This document shows positions 31,639 through 40,447 of a DNA stretch of 64,000 nt, piece after piece. The position numbers were made by a program, and so were the translations under genes. Within the stretch, counting starts at the first letter, position 1. Each line of letters begins with the position of its first letter. The stretch is from Pseudomonas triticifolii (GTDB taxonomy: Bacteria > Pseudomonadota > Gammaproteobacteria > Pseudomonadales > Pseudomonadaceae), in contig NZ_JACONV010000001.1 of the NCBI RefSeq assembly GCF_014358015.1, forward strand, positions 1,015,085 to 1,079,084. The letters run 5' to 3'. Under the pieces are notes generated by a model. The model had not been told where the DNA came from, did no database searches, and saw only the letters and a program-made list of their open reading frames with translations.

Positions 31639-33078
31639 TCAATACGCTGCAACCGCTTCCTGGCACAGCTGCCTGGCCAACATCCCCAACGTCATCAATG
31701 CCCGCTCGGCCTCTCTATTCCAAGGCATCCCACAATTGAGACGGATACAGTGGTTGAATTGCTCGGTATTACTGAAGATAAGCCCAGGTGCAATACTGAT
31801 CCCCTGCTCCAGCGCCCGAACATGCAATTCCTGCGTATTAACCCGGCCGGGCAAACTGACCCACAGAATAAACCCACCCGCAGGTCTGCTCATTTGCGTG
31901 CCCTCGGGAAACGACTGCTGAACCGCCAACTGGTAGGCGCTCAGGTTCTTGCGATATTCCAGGCGAATGAACCGCAGGTGACGGTCATATCCTCCGTTTT
32001 CAAGGTAAGCCGCAACTGCCATCTGGGTCACACTGCAGGCCGAATGAGTGCTGAACGTCTGCAAACGCTGGATCTCGGCCTGGTATTTTCCGGCGATCAT
32101 CCAGCCAATACGCACACCTGGCGATAGCGTCTTGGAAAAGCTGGAGCAATACATCACCCTGCCCAGCCGATCAAAAGCCTTCAACGCCTTGGTTCGCCCC
32201 ACCTCGAACATCAACTCGCCGTAGACGTCATCCTCGACCACCTGAATGTCGAAATCCGAAGCCAGACGCAGCAGATTTTTCTGGCGCTCCTCAGGCATCG
32301 TGCCACCCAGCGGATTGCTCAACCGCGAGGTCAACACCAACGCTTTGATCGACCACTGATTGGCGGCGAGTTGCAGCGCCTCCAGGCTGATGCCGGTGGA
32401 AGGATCGCTCGGAATTTCGATGACTTTCAGGCCCAGCAGATCGGCGAGTTGCAGCAACCCATAGTAGGCGGGGGATTCGGCGGCGATCAGATCGCCAGGC
32501 CGGGTCAGCACGCGCAAGGCCATCTGCAGGGCATCGACACAGCCGTGGGTAATGACCACCTCGGATGGATCGACAACGACGCCTGCATCACGCATCCGAA
32601 TGGCCACCTGCCGGCGCAGCGGCTCGAAGCCAGGGCTGAACATGTAACTGAACGCGCGCGGGCTCTGAAAGCGCGTGACTTTGGCCAACTGCTGGTGCAA
32701 CGCGCGAACGGGCAGGTAGTCCACATGGGGCACAGCAGCACCGAGTGCGAATACACCTTCCCGACGAGACTCCTCAAGCACCTGCTGGATGATGCTGCTG
32801 CGCGTCACCAGGCCAGGACGCTCGACGCGGGCGATATCCGGCGTCGACGCGGTCAATGCAGGTGTCTGGTGCACGTAATAGCCGGACTGCGGTCGCGCCC
32901 GGATCAACCCCTGATCTTCAAGATTCGCGTAGGCCTGCAACACCGTTGCATGGCTGACACTGAGCTGCGAACTCATCTTGCGCACCGACGGCACCCGCTC
33001 ACCCGGCTGATAAACGCCGCGACGAATGTCCTCAGCCAGTTGCTGAGCGATGCGCTGATAGAGCAAAAGATTGGTCAT
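31639..33078 (-). CDS. MocR-type GntR/aminotransferase transcriptional regulator
   Basis: A 479-residue chimera. A winged-helix GntR domain occupies about residues 1-75 (GERVPSVRKMSSQLSVSHATV is the recognition region), followed by a fold-type-I PLP aminotransferase domain whose lysine is in CSSFSKTLSPGVRIGW. MocR regulators use PLP-bound ligands to control amino acid, PLP or transport genes. Start at 33078 is chosen since the GntR domain begins right there. No target gene is divergent to it: the nearest neighbour upstream is the OmpA-like gene, which runs the same way. Its target must be found elsewhere or be itself. Confidence 0.92.
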   Translation of the reverse strand: MTNLLLYQRIAQQLAEDIRRGVYQPGERVPSVRKMSSQLSVSHATVLQAYANLEDQGLIRARPQSGYYVHQTPALTASTPDIARVERPGLVTRSSIIQQVLEESRREGVFALGAAVPHVDYLPVRALHQQLAKVTRFQSPRAFSYMFSPGFEPLRRQVAIRMRDAGVVVDPSEVVITHGCVDALQMALRVLTRPGDLIAAESPAYYGLLQLADLLGLKVIEIPSDPSTGISLEALQLAANQWSIKALVLTSRLSNPLGGTMPEERQKNLLRLASDFDIQVVEDDVYGELMFEVGRTKALKAFDRLGRVMYCSSFSKTLSPGVRIGWMIAGKYQAEIQRLQTFSTHSACSVTQMAVAAYLENGGYDRHLRFIRLEYRKNLSAYQLAVQQSFPEGTQMSRPAGGFILWVSLPGRVNTQELHVRALEQGISIAPGLIFSNTEQFNHCIRLNCGMPWNREAERALMTLGMLARQLCQEAVAAY

Positions 33079-33282
33079 GACCACGGCCTCGAAAAGACCG
33101 GCCATTTATTTTTGTAAAACAGATTGGCGGCTGCCGGCCATAGTCACGAAGTGTACTGGAACAGTTTCAGGTCGGGCCAGCGATTGTGAGCGCTGCGGAA
33201 AATAAATCCTGGAGCGTCCAGCTCGCCTTTGGATCGTGCCCACCACTGTGCGCGTGAGCACGATCAGCCAGAGAGAGCAGCC

Positions 33283-34098
33283 CTATCGAGCCGCGCCTAA
33301 CTGACCCTTGTCGTCGGAAAAGACGATTTCAACGCGACGATTCTGTGCACGCCCACGCTCGGAGGCGTTAGCGTCCACAGGAAATTGCTGACCATAGCCC
33401 TCGACCTGAATGCGCTTTTCATCAATCCCCAGATCCATCAGCACGTCCGCAACGGCTTGCGCGCGATCACGGGACAACTTGAGGTTTTCCTGACGATCAC
33501 CGGTGCTGTCGGTATACCCCTCGATCCTGACGATACGGCGCGGGTTGATCTGCAGGAACTGCACGACCTTGAGCACGGTGCGGCTGGCAGAGTTCTTGAG
33601 CTCGGCATGACCGGCATCGAACAGCACATCCCCCAGGGTCATAACCAGCCCGCGGTCGGTCTGGGTCGTGGCGAGGCTCAAAATCTGGTCCTCAAGCCAC
33701 CTGCCCTGCTGCTGCGCACTGGCCAGTTTGGCTTCGCGCAAGCCCAATTGGAGGCGCTGGCGCTCCATTTCCATCTTCGCGAGGCGCTCCTGGCTCAGCA
33801 TAAGGTTACTGTGCTCCCGAGCGATTTCGCTGTAGCGACTGCTCAGGTAAGCGTAGTGGCTCACGTCAGCGCCACTGCCCAGGTAACTGGACAGGCGCTC
33901 GGCACGGGCAAGTGATTCGCCGGCACGGATCACGTCCTTGGGCGCGCTGCGCAGCACATCAGTGTCTTCCTTGACCTTCTGGAAATCCGCGCTGGCTTGT
34001 TGCAAAGCCTGATCACTGCTCGGGTGGCCGGCACAACCATAAAGACCCGCCGAGCCCAACAACAGGCAGACGCTCAGTACACGAGGAATGCGGTTCAT
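33283..34098 (-). CDS. OmpA-family lipoprotein with N-terminal DUF4398-like helices
   Basis: A 271-residue lipoprotein. Lipobox LYGCAG ends the signal. Residues about 30-160 are helical, containing a DUF4398-like segment (ADFQKVKEDTDVLRSAP) and a likely coiled coil (SQERLAKMEMERQRLQLGLRE). The C-terminal OmpA domain has FDAGHAELKNSASRTVL, IEGYTDSTGDRQENLKLSRDRA and the peptidoglycan-binding arginine in NRRVEIVF. It should tether the outer membrane to peptidoglycan. Its ATG overlaps the stop of the previous DUF4398 lipoprotein by ATGA: last gene of a three-gene operon. Confidence 0.9.
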   Translation of the reverse strand: MNRIPRVLSVCLLLGSAGLYGCAGHPSSDQALQQASADFQKVKEDTDVLRSAPKDVIRAGESLARAERLSSYLGSGADVSHYAYLSSRYSEIAREHSNLMLSQERLAKMEMERQRLQLGLREAKLASAQQQGRWLEDQILSLATTQTDRGLVMTLGDVLFDAGHAELKNSASRTVLKVVQFLQINPRRIVRIEGYTDSTGDRQENLKLSRDRAQAVADVLMDLGIDEKRIQVEGYGQQFPVDANASERGRAQNRRVEIVFSDDKGQLGAAR

Positions 34099-34445
34099 TG
34101 CGCCTCCCCCAGTTGCTTGCGCAAACGATTAAGACGGGTGTTCAACTGAGTGATCTGCTCCTGACTTTTGAGTGTCAGAACGCGAGCCTCAGCCAGACGC
34201 GCATCAAGCTCGGCCTGTTCAGCCTTCATGCGCGCATGCTTGTAGGATTTATCGGCCATATCTGCGCGAGCGTCGGCAAACTTGGCTTCGGCTGTTTCAA
34301 GCTCAGGCTGCTCGTCGGCACCAACGGCCTTGGCCTGCTCCAGTGCCTGCTCGGTCAATTTGAATTGTTCGGTCGGGACCGGATCACTGGCGCAACCGAC
34401 CAACGTGGCAACAGCCAAGGCGGCGATTGAAAAACGAATACTCAC
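34095..34445 (-). CDS. DUF4398 lipoprotein
   Basis: About 116 residues. I choose GTG at 34445 (reading MSIRFSIAALAVATLVGCASD), because AGTAGGG lies nine bases before it; an ATG at 34454 directly abuts that site. The lipobox is LVGCAS. The rest is a helical DUF4398 domain with an Ala/Glu/Lys-rich coiled coil (KFADARADMADKSYKHARMKAEQAE). It overlaps the OmpA-like gene by four bases. The same helical domain in both proteins suggests they interact. Function unknown. Confidence 0.8.
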   Translation of the reverse strand: MSIRFSIAALAVATLVGCASDPVPTEQFKLTEQALEQAKAVGADEQPELETAEAKFADARADMADKSYKHARMKAEQAELDARLAEARVLTLKSQEQITQLNTRLNRLRKQLGEAQ

Positions 34446-34456
34446 AAAAAACATCC

Positions 34457-35299
34457 CTACTGGTTTGAGGCGCTGGCACTGACAGGCTGTAACAACTGGG
34501 CCTTCCACAGATCCAGATTGTGCCGGATCACATCACCTGCAAGGCCGGAGGCGGCCGATTCTGTCATCTTTTTCGCCAACTGTCCGCGTAGCCATGGATC
34601 ATTGCAGGCGGAATTGAACGACAGAGCCAGATACAGACCGGGCCTGTCGAGCGGCACGGGCTGGGCCACAAGGTCCGCTGCCAGGCCCAGAGTCTGGGTC
34701 ACGACCATGCCTGCGTACCGACCGGCCAGCACGTAATCCACCTCGCCCAAGGCCAGTTTCTGGAACGCTGGCGTCAGGCCAGAGACGCGCTCCAGTGTCA
34801 GCTGCTGTCGACTGGCCTCATCGAACGATGCGGTCAATCGGGTCTTTTCCGATATAGCCCCGTGACGCCCCTGCAACTCGCCCAGCGTTGTCAGGGCAAC
34901 GGCCTGGTCATGGCGCGTCCAGATCACAATATCGTTTTGTACGATGGCGGGATGCACGTAGTCCAGCGCATCCAGTTGAGCAGCATTCATGGGCGCGTCG
35001 GCCAGCAGATCCATGCGCCCGGTACGCACCTCTTCCAGGGCCTGACTGCGCTTGCCCGCGTAAAGAAACTCAACCTTGATACCCAGCTCTCCGGCGGCCT
35101 GCTTCAGCAGGTCGGCGTTCGCCCCCATCAGGTGTTTCGGGTCCTGGGGATCGCGCCACAGATACGGAGGCGCATCCGGACTGCCGGTCACGATCAGCCG
35201 CTCGCACTTGCCGGCCGCGAAGCTCAGTGATGGCACGATAGACAGCCCCAGCACGAACAAGCACAACGTTAGGGGATGGCACATGGAATGGCGTTGCAT
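34457..35299 (-). CDS. periplasmic transporter-type substrate-binding protein
   Basis: A 280-residue protein from ATG at 35299 (AAGGG six bases before). It has a Sec signal (LTLCLFVLGLSIVPSLSFAAGK) and a family-3 solute-binding fold: LIVTGSPDAPPYLWRD at the N-terminus, LKQAAGELGIKVEFLYAGKRSQALEEVRTGRMDLLADAP and DYVLAGRYAGMVV. No permease or ATPase gene is adjacent, so it may not serve an ABC importer; it starts a tight three-gene operon with two envelope lipoproteins. It may be a sensor or adaptor. The ligand is unknown. Confidence 0.87.
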   Translation of the reverse strand: MQRHSMCHPLTLCLFVLGLSIVPSLSFAAGKCERLIVTGSPDAPPYLWRDPQDPKHLMGANADLLKQAAGELGIKVEFLYAGKRSQALEEVRTGRMDLLADAPMNAAQLDALDYVHPAIVQNDIVIWTRHDQAVALTTLGELQGRHGAISEKTRLTASFDEASRQQLTLERVSGLTPAFQKLALGEVDYVLAGRYAGMVVTQTLGLAADLVAQPVPLDRPGLYLALSFNSACNDPWLRGQLAKKMTESAASGLAGDVIRHNLDLWKAQLLQPVSASASNQ

Positions 35300-35420
35300 C
35301 GACAGCCCTTTTCGCGAGTCAATAAAAAACCCGTTCATCCGGCTGCACGCACTGCAGGCAAGCCTGGCAGTTCATGAAGCCCGAATCGAACGGGTTCTCT
35401 TTATAGTGGAAGAACCTGGG

Positions 35421-36350
35421 TTAAACCAGCTTCTCCAGCTCCGGGATAGCTTCGAACAGGTCGGCAACCAGGCCGTAATCAGCCACCTGGAAGATCGGCG
35501 CTTCTTCGTCCTTGTTGATCGCAACGATCACCTTGGAGTCCTTCATGCCTGCCAGATGCTGAATCGCGCCGGAAATACCGACCGCGATGTACAGCTGCGG
35601 CGCAACGATTTTACCGGTCTGACCGACCTGCATGTCGTTGGGCACGAAACCGGCGTCAACGGCGGCGCGCGAAGCACCAACCGCAGCACCCAGCTTGTCC
35701 GCAAGAGCGTACAGGTGCTTGAAGTTGTCACCGTTCTGCATGCCGCGACCGCCGGAAACGACGATCTTGGCAGCGGTCAGTTCAGGACGATCGGACTTGG
35801 CCAGCTCTTCGCCGACGAAGCTCGACTTGCCTGCATCGTGAGCCGCCGAAACGGCTTCGATGGAGGCCGAACCACCTTCTGCTGCAACCGGATCGAAACC
35901 GGTGGCGCGAACGGTAATGACCTTGACCGAGGCAGTGGACTGCACGGTTGCGATGGCGTTACCGGCGTAGATCGGACGGGTAAAGGTATCGGCCGATTCG
36001 ACGGAGACGATCTCCGAGATCTGGTCCACGTCCAGCTGCGCAGCAACGCGCGGCAGGATGTTCTTGCCGTTGGAGGTCGCAGCGGCCAGCACGTGGCTGT
36101 GACCGGCGGCCAGCTCGACAACCAGTGGCGCGACGTTTTCCGGCAACTGGTGCGCATAAGCGGCGTTGTCGGCGACCAGCACCTTTGCCACGCCAGCGAT
36201 TTTCGCAGCGGCTTCGGCAACGGCGCTCACGCCTGAACCGGCCACCAGCAGGTGAATGTCGCCACCGATCTTCTGGGCTGCAGCGACGGTGTTGAGCGTC
36301 GCCGGGGCTACGGTTGCATTGTCATGTTCAGCGATAACCAGGATCGTCAT
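35421..36350 (-). CDS. etfA: electron transfer flavoprotein alpha subunit
   Basis: A 309-residue ETF alpha chain. The C-terminal FAD domain has [41 protein letters not shown] and [22 protein letters not shown] takes electrons from acyl-CoA and other dehydrogenases and passes them to ETF-ubiquinone oxidoreductase. Its ATG directly follows the etfB stop. It is divergent from the ETF-QO gene across a 530-base region. Confidence 0.96.
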   Translation of the reverse strand: MTILVIAEHDNATVAPATLNTVAAAQKIGGDIHLLVAGSGVSAVAEAAAKIAGVAKVLVADNAAYAHQLPENVAPLVVELAAGHSHVLAAATSNGKNILPRVAAQLDVDQISEIVSVESADTFTRPIYAGNAIATVQSTASVKVITVRATGFDPVAAEGGSASIEAVSAAHDAGKSSFVGEELAKSDRPELTAAKIVVSGGRGMQNGDNFKHLYALADKLGAAVGASRAAVDAGFVPNDMQVGQTGKIVAPQLYIAVGISGAIQHLAGMKDSKVIVAINKDEEAPIFQVADYGLVADLFEAIPELEKLV

Positions 36351-37100
36351 TTAGATTACCTTCGCTTCGGTTTTCAGTTTTTCGACCAGTTCAGCCACCG
36401 ACTTGACCTTGATACCCGCGCTGCGTGCAGCAGGCGCTTCGACCTTGAGGGTCTTGTTGGTCGAGGCCGTGGAGACGCCCAGTGCATCGGGTGTCAGCAC
36501 TTCAAGCGGCTTCTTCTTGGCTTTCATGATGTTGGGCAGCGACGCGTAACGTGGCTCGTTCAGACGCAGGTCTGTGGTCACGATGGCCGGCAGGCTCAGA
36601 GAAACGGTTTGCAGACCTCCGTCGATTTCGCGGGTGACGGCAACCTTGTCTCCTGTGACTTCCACTTTGGAGGCGAACGTACCCTGTGGGTAGCCGCTCA
36701 GCGCAGCCAGCATCTGGCCGGTCTGGTTGTTGTCGCTGTCGATCGCCTGTTTACCCAGGATCACCAGTTGTGGCTGCTCCTTGTCGACAACAGCCTTGAG
36801 CAGCTTGGCAACGGCCAGGGACGTCAGCTCCTCGGCGGACTCGACCAGCACAGCGCGATCGGCACCCAGTGCCAGCGCGGTGCGGAGTTGCTCTTGAGCG
36901 GTAGTCGGGCCGATGGTGACGACGACGATTTCAGTCGCTACGCCTTTCTCTTTGAGACGGACAGCCTCTTCCACGGCAATTTCGCAGAAGGGGTTCATGG
37001 ACATTTTGACGTTGGCCAGATCGACGCCGGAGTTGTCCGCCTTGACGCGAACCTTGACGTTGTAGTCGACCACTCGTTTGACAGCTACAAGAACCTTCAT
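36351..37100 (-). CDS. etfB: electron transfer flavoprotein beta subunit
   Basis: A 249-residue ETF beta chain from ATG at 37100 ([20 protein letters not shown]), preceded by GAGTGAGGAA. The AMP-binding and partner-recognition regions ([43 protein letters not shown]) are intact. It pairs with EtfA, whose start touches its stop. No obvious promoter is seen in the 100 bases upstream on this strand. Confidence 0.96.
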   Translation of the reverse strand: MKVLVAVKRVVDYNVKVRVKADNSGVDLANVKMSMNPFCEIAVEEAVRLKEKGVATEIVVVTIGPTTAQEQLRTALALGADRAVLVESAEELTSLAVAKLLKAVVDKEQPQLVILGKQAIDSDNNQTGQMLAALSGYPQGTFASKVEVTGDKVAVTREIDGGLQTVSLSLPAIVTTDLRLNEPRYASLPNIMKAKKKPLEVLTPDALGVSTASTNKTLKVEAPAARSAGIKVKSVAELVEKLKTEAKVI

Positions 37101-37492
37101 GGATTCCTCACTCTCCGGTGAAAAGAAGTCGCCCGGCAACACCAGGCGATCGATATGTGTCCTCAACAAGCAATCGTATTCGTGCAGGCGAACATGACTT
37201 CATGCAAATCTCGCCAAAAGCCCGATAAAAGCAGGGCGTCACCCGTCATGCACCGGCAGGGTGTGTAAAATGCGCCGGGCGACATTGATCTGATTGCCTG
37301 CACTGCGTTGGCCTGATGCCTTTTCAAGGGATTCGCTGCAGATATCCTCAAGAGATATCCGTGGAGCCCCTCTTCAGCCTACGGCAAACGCAAAACCGAC
37401 CGTATCTTGACCGCAACGCCTTTTCCGGTCAATACGCCAAATCGGCCAGTCATGAGTCGCGCGTCTTTGATTTATCTGGGCTGCGGCCGATT

Positions 37493-37506
37493 CAAACAAA
37501 CGTTTG
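37493..37506. promoter_or_regulatory. PsrA-type operator upstream of ETF-QO
   Basis: CAAAC-N4-GTTTG at 37493-37506, containing the perfect palindrome ACAAACGTTTGT (37496-37507). The published PsrA site in Pseudomonas is (G/C)AAAC-N2-4-GTTT(G/C), so this is a full match. It lies just upstream of a -35 box. PsrA is a fatty-acid-responsive TetR regulator, and ETF genes are known PsrA-linked targets in P. aeruginosa (from memory). Confidence 0.8.
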
Positions 37507-37508
37507 TA

Positions 37509-37537
37509 TTGGACCCACGCAGTGGTGTAGATATAAT
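37509..37537 (+). promoter_or_regulatory. sigma-70 promoter of the ETF-QO gene
   Basis: TTGGAC (37509-37514), 17-base spacer, perfect TATAAT (37532-37537). This gives a leader of nearly 90 bases before GTG at 37632. The PsrA-type box ends three bases before the -35 box. Confidence 0.85.
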
Positions 37538-37631
37538 GCACGCCTTAAAAAGATGTGCGGTCCAAGCCCGTATGTCGGTCCACCGTGACCCATAAAAAAA
37601 TACCGTGAGCCTTGAGAGTAGGAGATAGCCT

Positions 37632-39287
37632 GTGGAACGCGAATACATGGAATTCGACGTTGTTATCGTCGGAGCCGGCCCGTCCGGGCTTTCAGCCGCT
37701 TGCCGTCTCAAGCAGAAAGCTGCTGAAGCCGGGCAGGAAATCAGCGTCTGCGTGGTGGAAAAAGGCTCGGAAGTCGGTGCGCACATCCTGTCCGGCGCGG
37801 TATTCGAACCCCGCGCGTTAAACGAACTGTTCCCTGACTGGCAGGCGCTGGGCGCCCCGCTCAACACCCCCGTCAAGCGCGACGACATCTATGTCCTGAG
37901 CGATGCCGAAAAAGCCCGCAAGGTCCCGAACTTTTTTGTTCCCAAGACCATGCACAACGAGGGCAACTACATCATCTCGCTGGGCAACCTGTGCCGCTGG
38001 CTGGCTCAACAGGCCGAAAACCTGGGCGTCGAGATCTATCCGGGCTTTGCCGCACAAGAGGCGCTGTTCGACGAAAACGGCGTGGTGCGCGGCATCATTA
38101 CCGGTGACCTGGGCGTCGACCGCGAAGGCAATCCAAAAGAGGGTCTTTACACGCCCGGCATGGAATTGCGCGCCAAGTACACCCTGTTTGCCGAAGGCTG
38201 CCGTGGCCACATTGGCAAACAACTGATCAAGCGTTTCGATCTGGACAACGAAGCCGACGTTCAGCACTACGCCATCGGCCTCAAGGAAATCTGGGAAGTC
38301 GATCCAGCGAAGCACGAACAGGGCCTGGTGGTACACACCGCCGGCTGGCCGCTGGACGACGCCAACCCGGGCGGCTCTTTCCTTTACCACCTGGAAAACA
38401 ATCAGGTGGTGGTGGGTCTGATCGTCGATCTTTCCTACACCAACCCGTACCTGTCGCCATTCGACGAATTCCAGCGCTACAAGCATCACCCGGTGATCAA
38501 GCAGTACCTGGAAGGCGGCAAGCGCATCAGCTATGGTGCCCGCGCCATCGCCAAGGGCGGCCTGAACTCGTTGCCGAAAATGGTTTTCCCCGGTGGGGCA
38601 CTGATCGGCTGCGACCTGGGTACCCTGAACTTCGCCAAGATCAAGGGCAGCCACACCGCCATGAAGTCCGGCATGCTGGCCGCCGACTCGGTTGCCGAGG
38701 CTTTGCTGGCAGGCAAGGAAGGCGGCGATACGCTGACGTCCTATGTCGAGGCCTTCAAGGCCAGCTGGTTGCATGAGGAACTGTTCGCCAGCCGCAACTT
38801 CGGCGTGGCCATTCACAAATACGGCGCGATCAAGGGCGGTGCATTCAATTTCATCGACCAGAACATCTTCGGTGGCAAACTGCCGTTCACCCTGCACGAC
38901 ACCAAGCCGGACTATGCCTGCCTCAAGCTGGCGGCCGACTCGAAGAAGATCGACTACCCCAAACCCGACGGTAAACTCAGCTTCGACAAACTCAGCTCGG
39001 TGTTCCTCTCCAGCACCAACCACGAAGAGGAGCAGCCTTGCCACTTGAAGCTGACCGACCCGAGCATCCCGATCAGCAAAAACCTGCCGCTGTACGACGA
39101 ACCCGCCCAGCGCTACTGCCCGGCGGGCGTGTATGAAGTGATCACCAAGGAAGACGGCGAGAAGCGCTTCCAGATCAACGCGCAGAACTGCGTGCACTGC
39201 AAGACCTGCGACATCAAGGATCCGTCCCAGAACATCACCTGGGTGGCACCGGAAGGCGCAGGCGGTCCGACTTACCCGAACATGTAA
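37632..39287 (+). CDS. electron transfer flavoprotein-ubiquinone oxidoreductase
   Basis: A 551-residue ETF-QO, starting with GTG at 37632 after GTAGGAG; an ATG five codons later is a fallback. FAD-binding DVVIVGAGPSGLSAACRL at the N-terminus, monotopic membrane-binding core, and a C-terminal [4Fe-4S] ferredoxin-like domain with cysteines in RYCPAGVYE, NCVHCKTCDIKDP. It moves electrons from reduced ETF to ubiquinone. It is divergent from etfBA, as expected for partners. Confidence 0.95.
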   Translation: MEREYMEFDVVIVGAGPSGLSAACRLKQKAAEAGQEISVCVVEKGSEVGAHILSGAVFEPRALNELFPDWQALGAPLNTPVKRDDIYVLSDAEKARKVPNFFVPKTMHNEGNYIISLGNLCRWLAQQAENLGVEIYPGFAAQEALFDENGVVRGIITGDLGVDREGNPKEGLYTPGMELRAKYTLFAEGCRGHIGKQLIKRFDLDNEADVQHYAIGLKEIWEVDPAKHEQGLVVHTAGWPLDDANPGGSFLYHLENNQVVVGLIVDLSYTNPYLSPFDEFQRYKHHPVIKQYLEGGKRISYGARAIAKGGLNSLPKMVFPGGALIGCDLGTLNFAKIKGSHTAMKSGMLAADSVAEALLAGKEGGDTLTSYVEAFKASWLHEELFASRNFGVAIHKYGAIKGGAFNFIDQNIFGGKLPFTLHDTKPDYACLKLAADSKKIDYPKPDGKLSFDKLSSVFLSSTNHEEEQPCHLKLTDPSIPISKNLPLYDEPAQRYCPAGVYEVITKEDGEKRFQINAQNCVHCKTCDIKDPSQNITWVAPEGAGGPTYPNM

Positions 39288-39304
39288 GCGGATTGCGACC
39301 GAGT

Positions 39305-39330
39305 AAAAAGGCTCCTTCGGGAGCCTTTTT
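39305..39330. terminator. terminator after ETF-QO
   Basis: Stem AAAAAGGCTCC / GGAGCCTTTTT with a short loop, 18 bases after the ETF-QO stop and just before the convergent AraC gene stop. It can work on both strands. Confidence 0.9.
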
Positions 39331-39354
39331 ACGTTGCATCAGGTTCACTTTGCC

Positions 39355-40293
39355 TCAGGCAGGAACGCCCAGGTTGGCGCTCTCCTCTCCTGGACTGCGC
39401 TCGAAGTAGCGTTTGTACTCACGGCTGAACTGCGAAGCGCTCTGATACCCGACCCGCAACGCCACCTGCGCGACACCCAGCCCTTCAGCCACCAGCAATT
39501 GCTGAGCCTTCAATAAGCGCAGGCGCTTGAGGTACTGCACCGGCGACAACAAGGTGCTGCGCTTGAAATGCTCATGGAAGGTCGAGGTGCTCATGTTCGC
39601 GCAGCGCGCCAGCGTGTCGACGTTCAGCGCATCGGCGTAATGCTCATGCAGGTAGGTCACCGCCGACGCGATCCGTGCGAACTGGCCCTGCTGCTCGACC
39701 AGCGCACGCAATACGCCGGCCTGCGGACCGCGCAGCGCGCTGTACACCACTTCTCGCACCCGCGCCTGCCCCATCGCCTGACATTCCAGCGGATCGTGCA
39801 GGCAACGCAACAGCCGCTCGACGCTGTCGCGCATGCCCTCGTCGATCAATACCGAGGTCATGGACTCCGGGGTCTGCGGTTGGCAGTCCTGCTGCGATGT
39901 CGCCCCCATCACCTGCACCAGCTCGCCGAGCAACACCCGGTCGATGGACACCGACACGCCGTACAGTGGCTTGTCCGGGGTGGCGAAGGTCTCGCATTTG
40001 AAGGGCACCGACAGCGCCTGAATCAGGTAATGCCCGGTGCCGTACTCGAACGTGCGCGTGCCCAGGCAAGCGATCTTGCTGCCCTGCACCACGATCATCA
40101 GGCTCGGCTCATACATCTGCGGACTACTGGCCACATAGCTGAACGCCGAGAGCACGCGCACCTCGGGCAAATGCGTGTCGACGAAGCCGGGACGCACGGC
40201 CAACGGCTGAATCAGCGAGACCAGAACGGCATTGCCATCGACAGGATGAGGAAGCGACATGGAGAGCACCGGCAGAGGATCAGACAGCTGCAT
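39355..40293 (-). CDS. AraC family regulator
   Basis: About 312 residues from ATG at 40293 (MQLSDPLPVLSMSLP); an ATG at 40260 is also possible. The N-terminal AraC_N-type effector domain contains YEPSLMIVVQGSKIACLG, and the C-terminal double helix-turn-helix has LARCANMSTSTFHEHFKRS and VALRVGYQSASQFSREYKRYF. It is divergent from the zinc dehydrogenase gene at 40448, the likely target. This pairing of an AraC_N regulator with a reductase is common among aldehyde-responsive systems. Confidence 0.92.
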   Translation of the reverse strand: MQLSDPLPVLSMSLPHPVDGNAVLVSLIQPLAVRPGFVDTHLPEVRVLSAFSYVASSPQMYEPSLMIVVQGSKIACLGTRTFEYGTGHYLIQALSVPFKCETFATPDKPLYGVSVSIDRVLLGELVQVMGATSQQDCQPQTPESMTSVLIDEGMRDSVERLLRCLHDPLECQAMGQARVREVVYSALRGPQAGVLRALVEQQGQFARIASAVTYLHEHYADALNVDTLARCANMSTSTFHEHFKRSTLLSPVQYLKRLRLLKAQQLLVAEGLGVAQVALRVGYQSASQFSREYKRYFERSPGEESANLGVPA

Positions 40294-40447
40294 GATCGCA
40301 GATTTGCGCGCTTGAGCGTTACCCGGATTCAACCGCCGGAGGAATAGGCATGAAACACGGAGGAATCGCCCTAGCGGCATACGACCATGGCGCGGACAAT
40401 GATTCGCCTCTTCTTCGTACCTTTTCATTTCTTAAGCGAGGTATTTT

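Larger units (their letters stand above)
37101..37631. other. etfBA / ETF-QO divergent control region
   Basis: A 530-base divergent intergenic region. It contains a strong plus-strand promoter with a PsrA-type box (37493-37537), and an inverted repeat GATATC-N7-GATATC at 37341-37359 of unknown role. The minus-strand promoter for etfBA is not obvious. Short open frames here lack ribosome sites and look non-coding. Confidence 0.6.
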
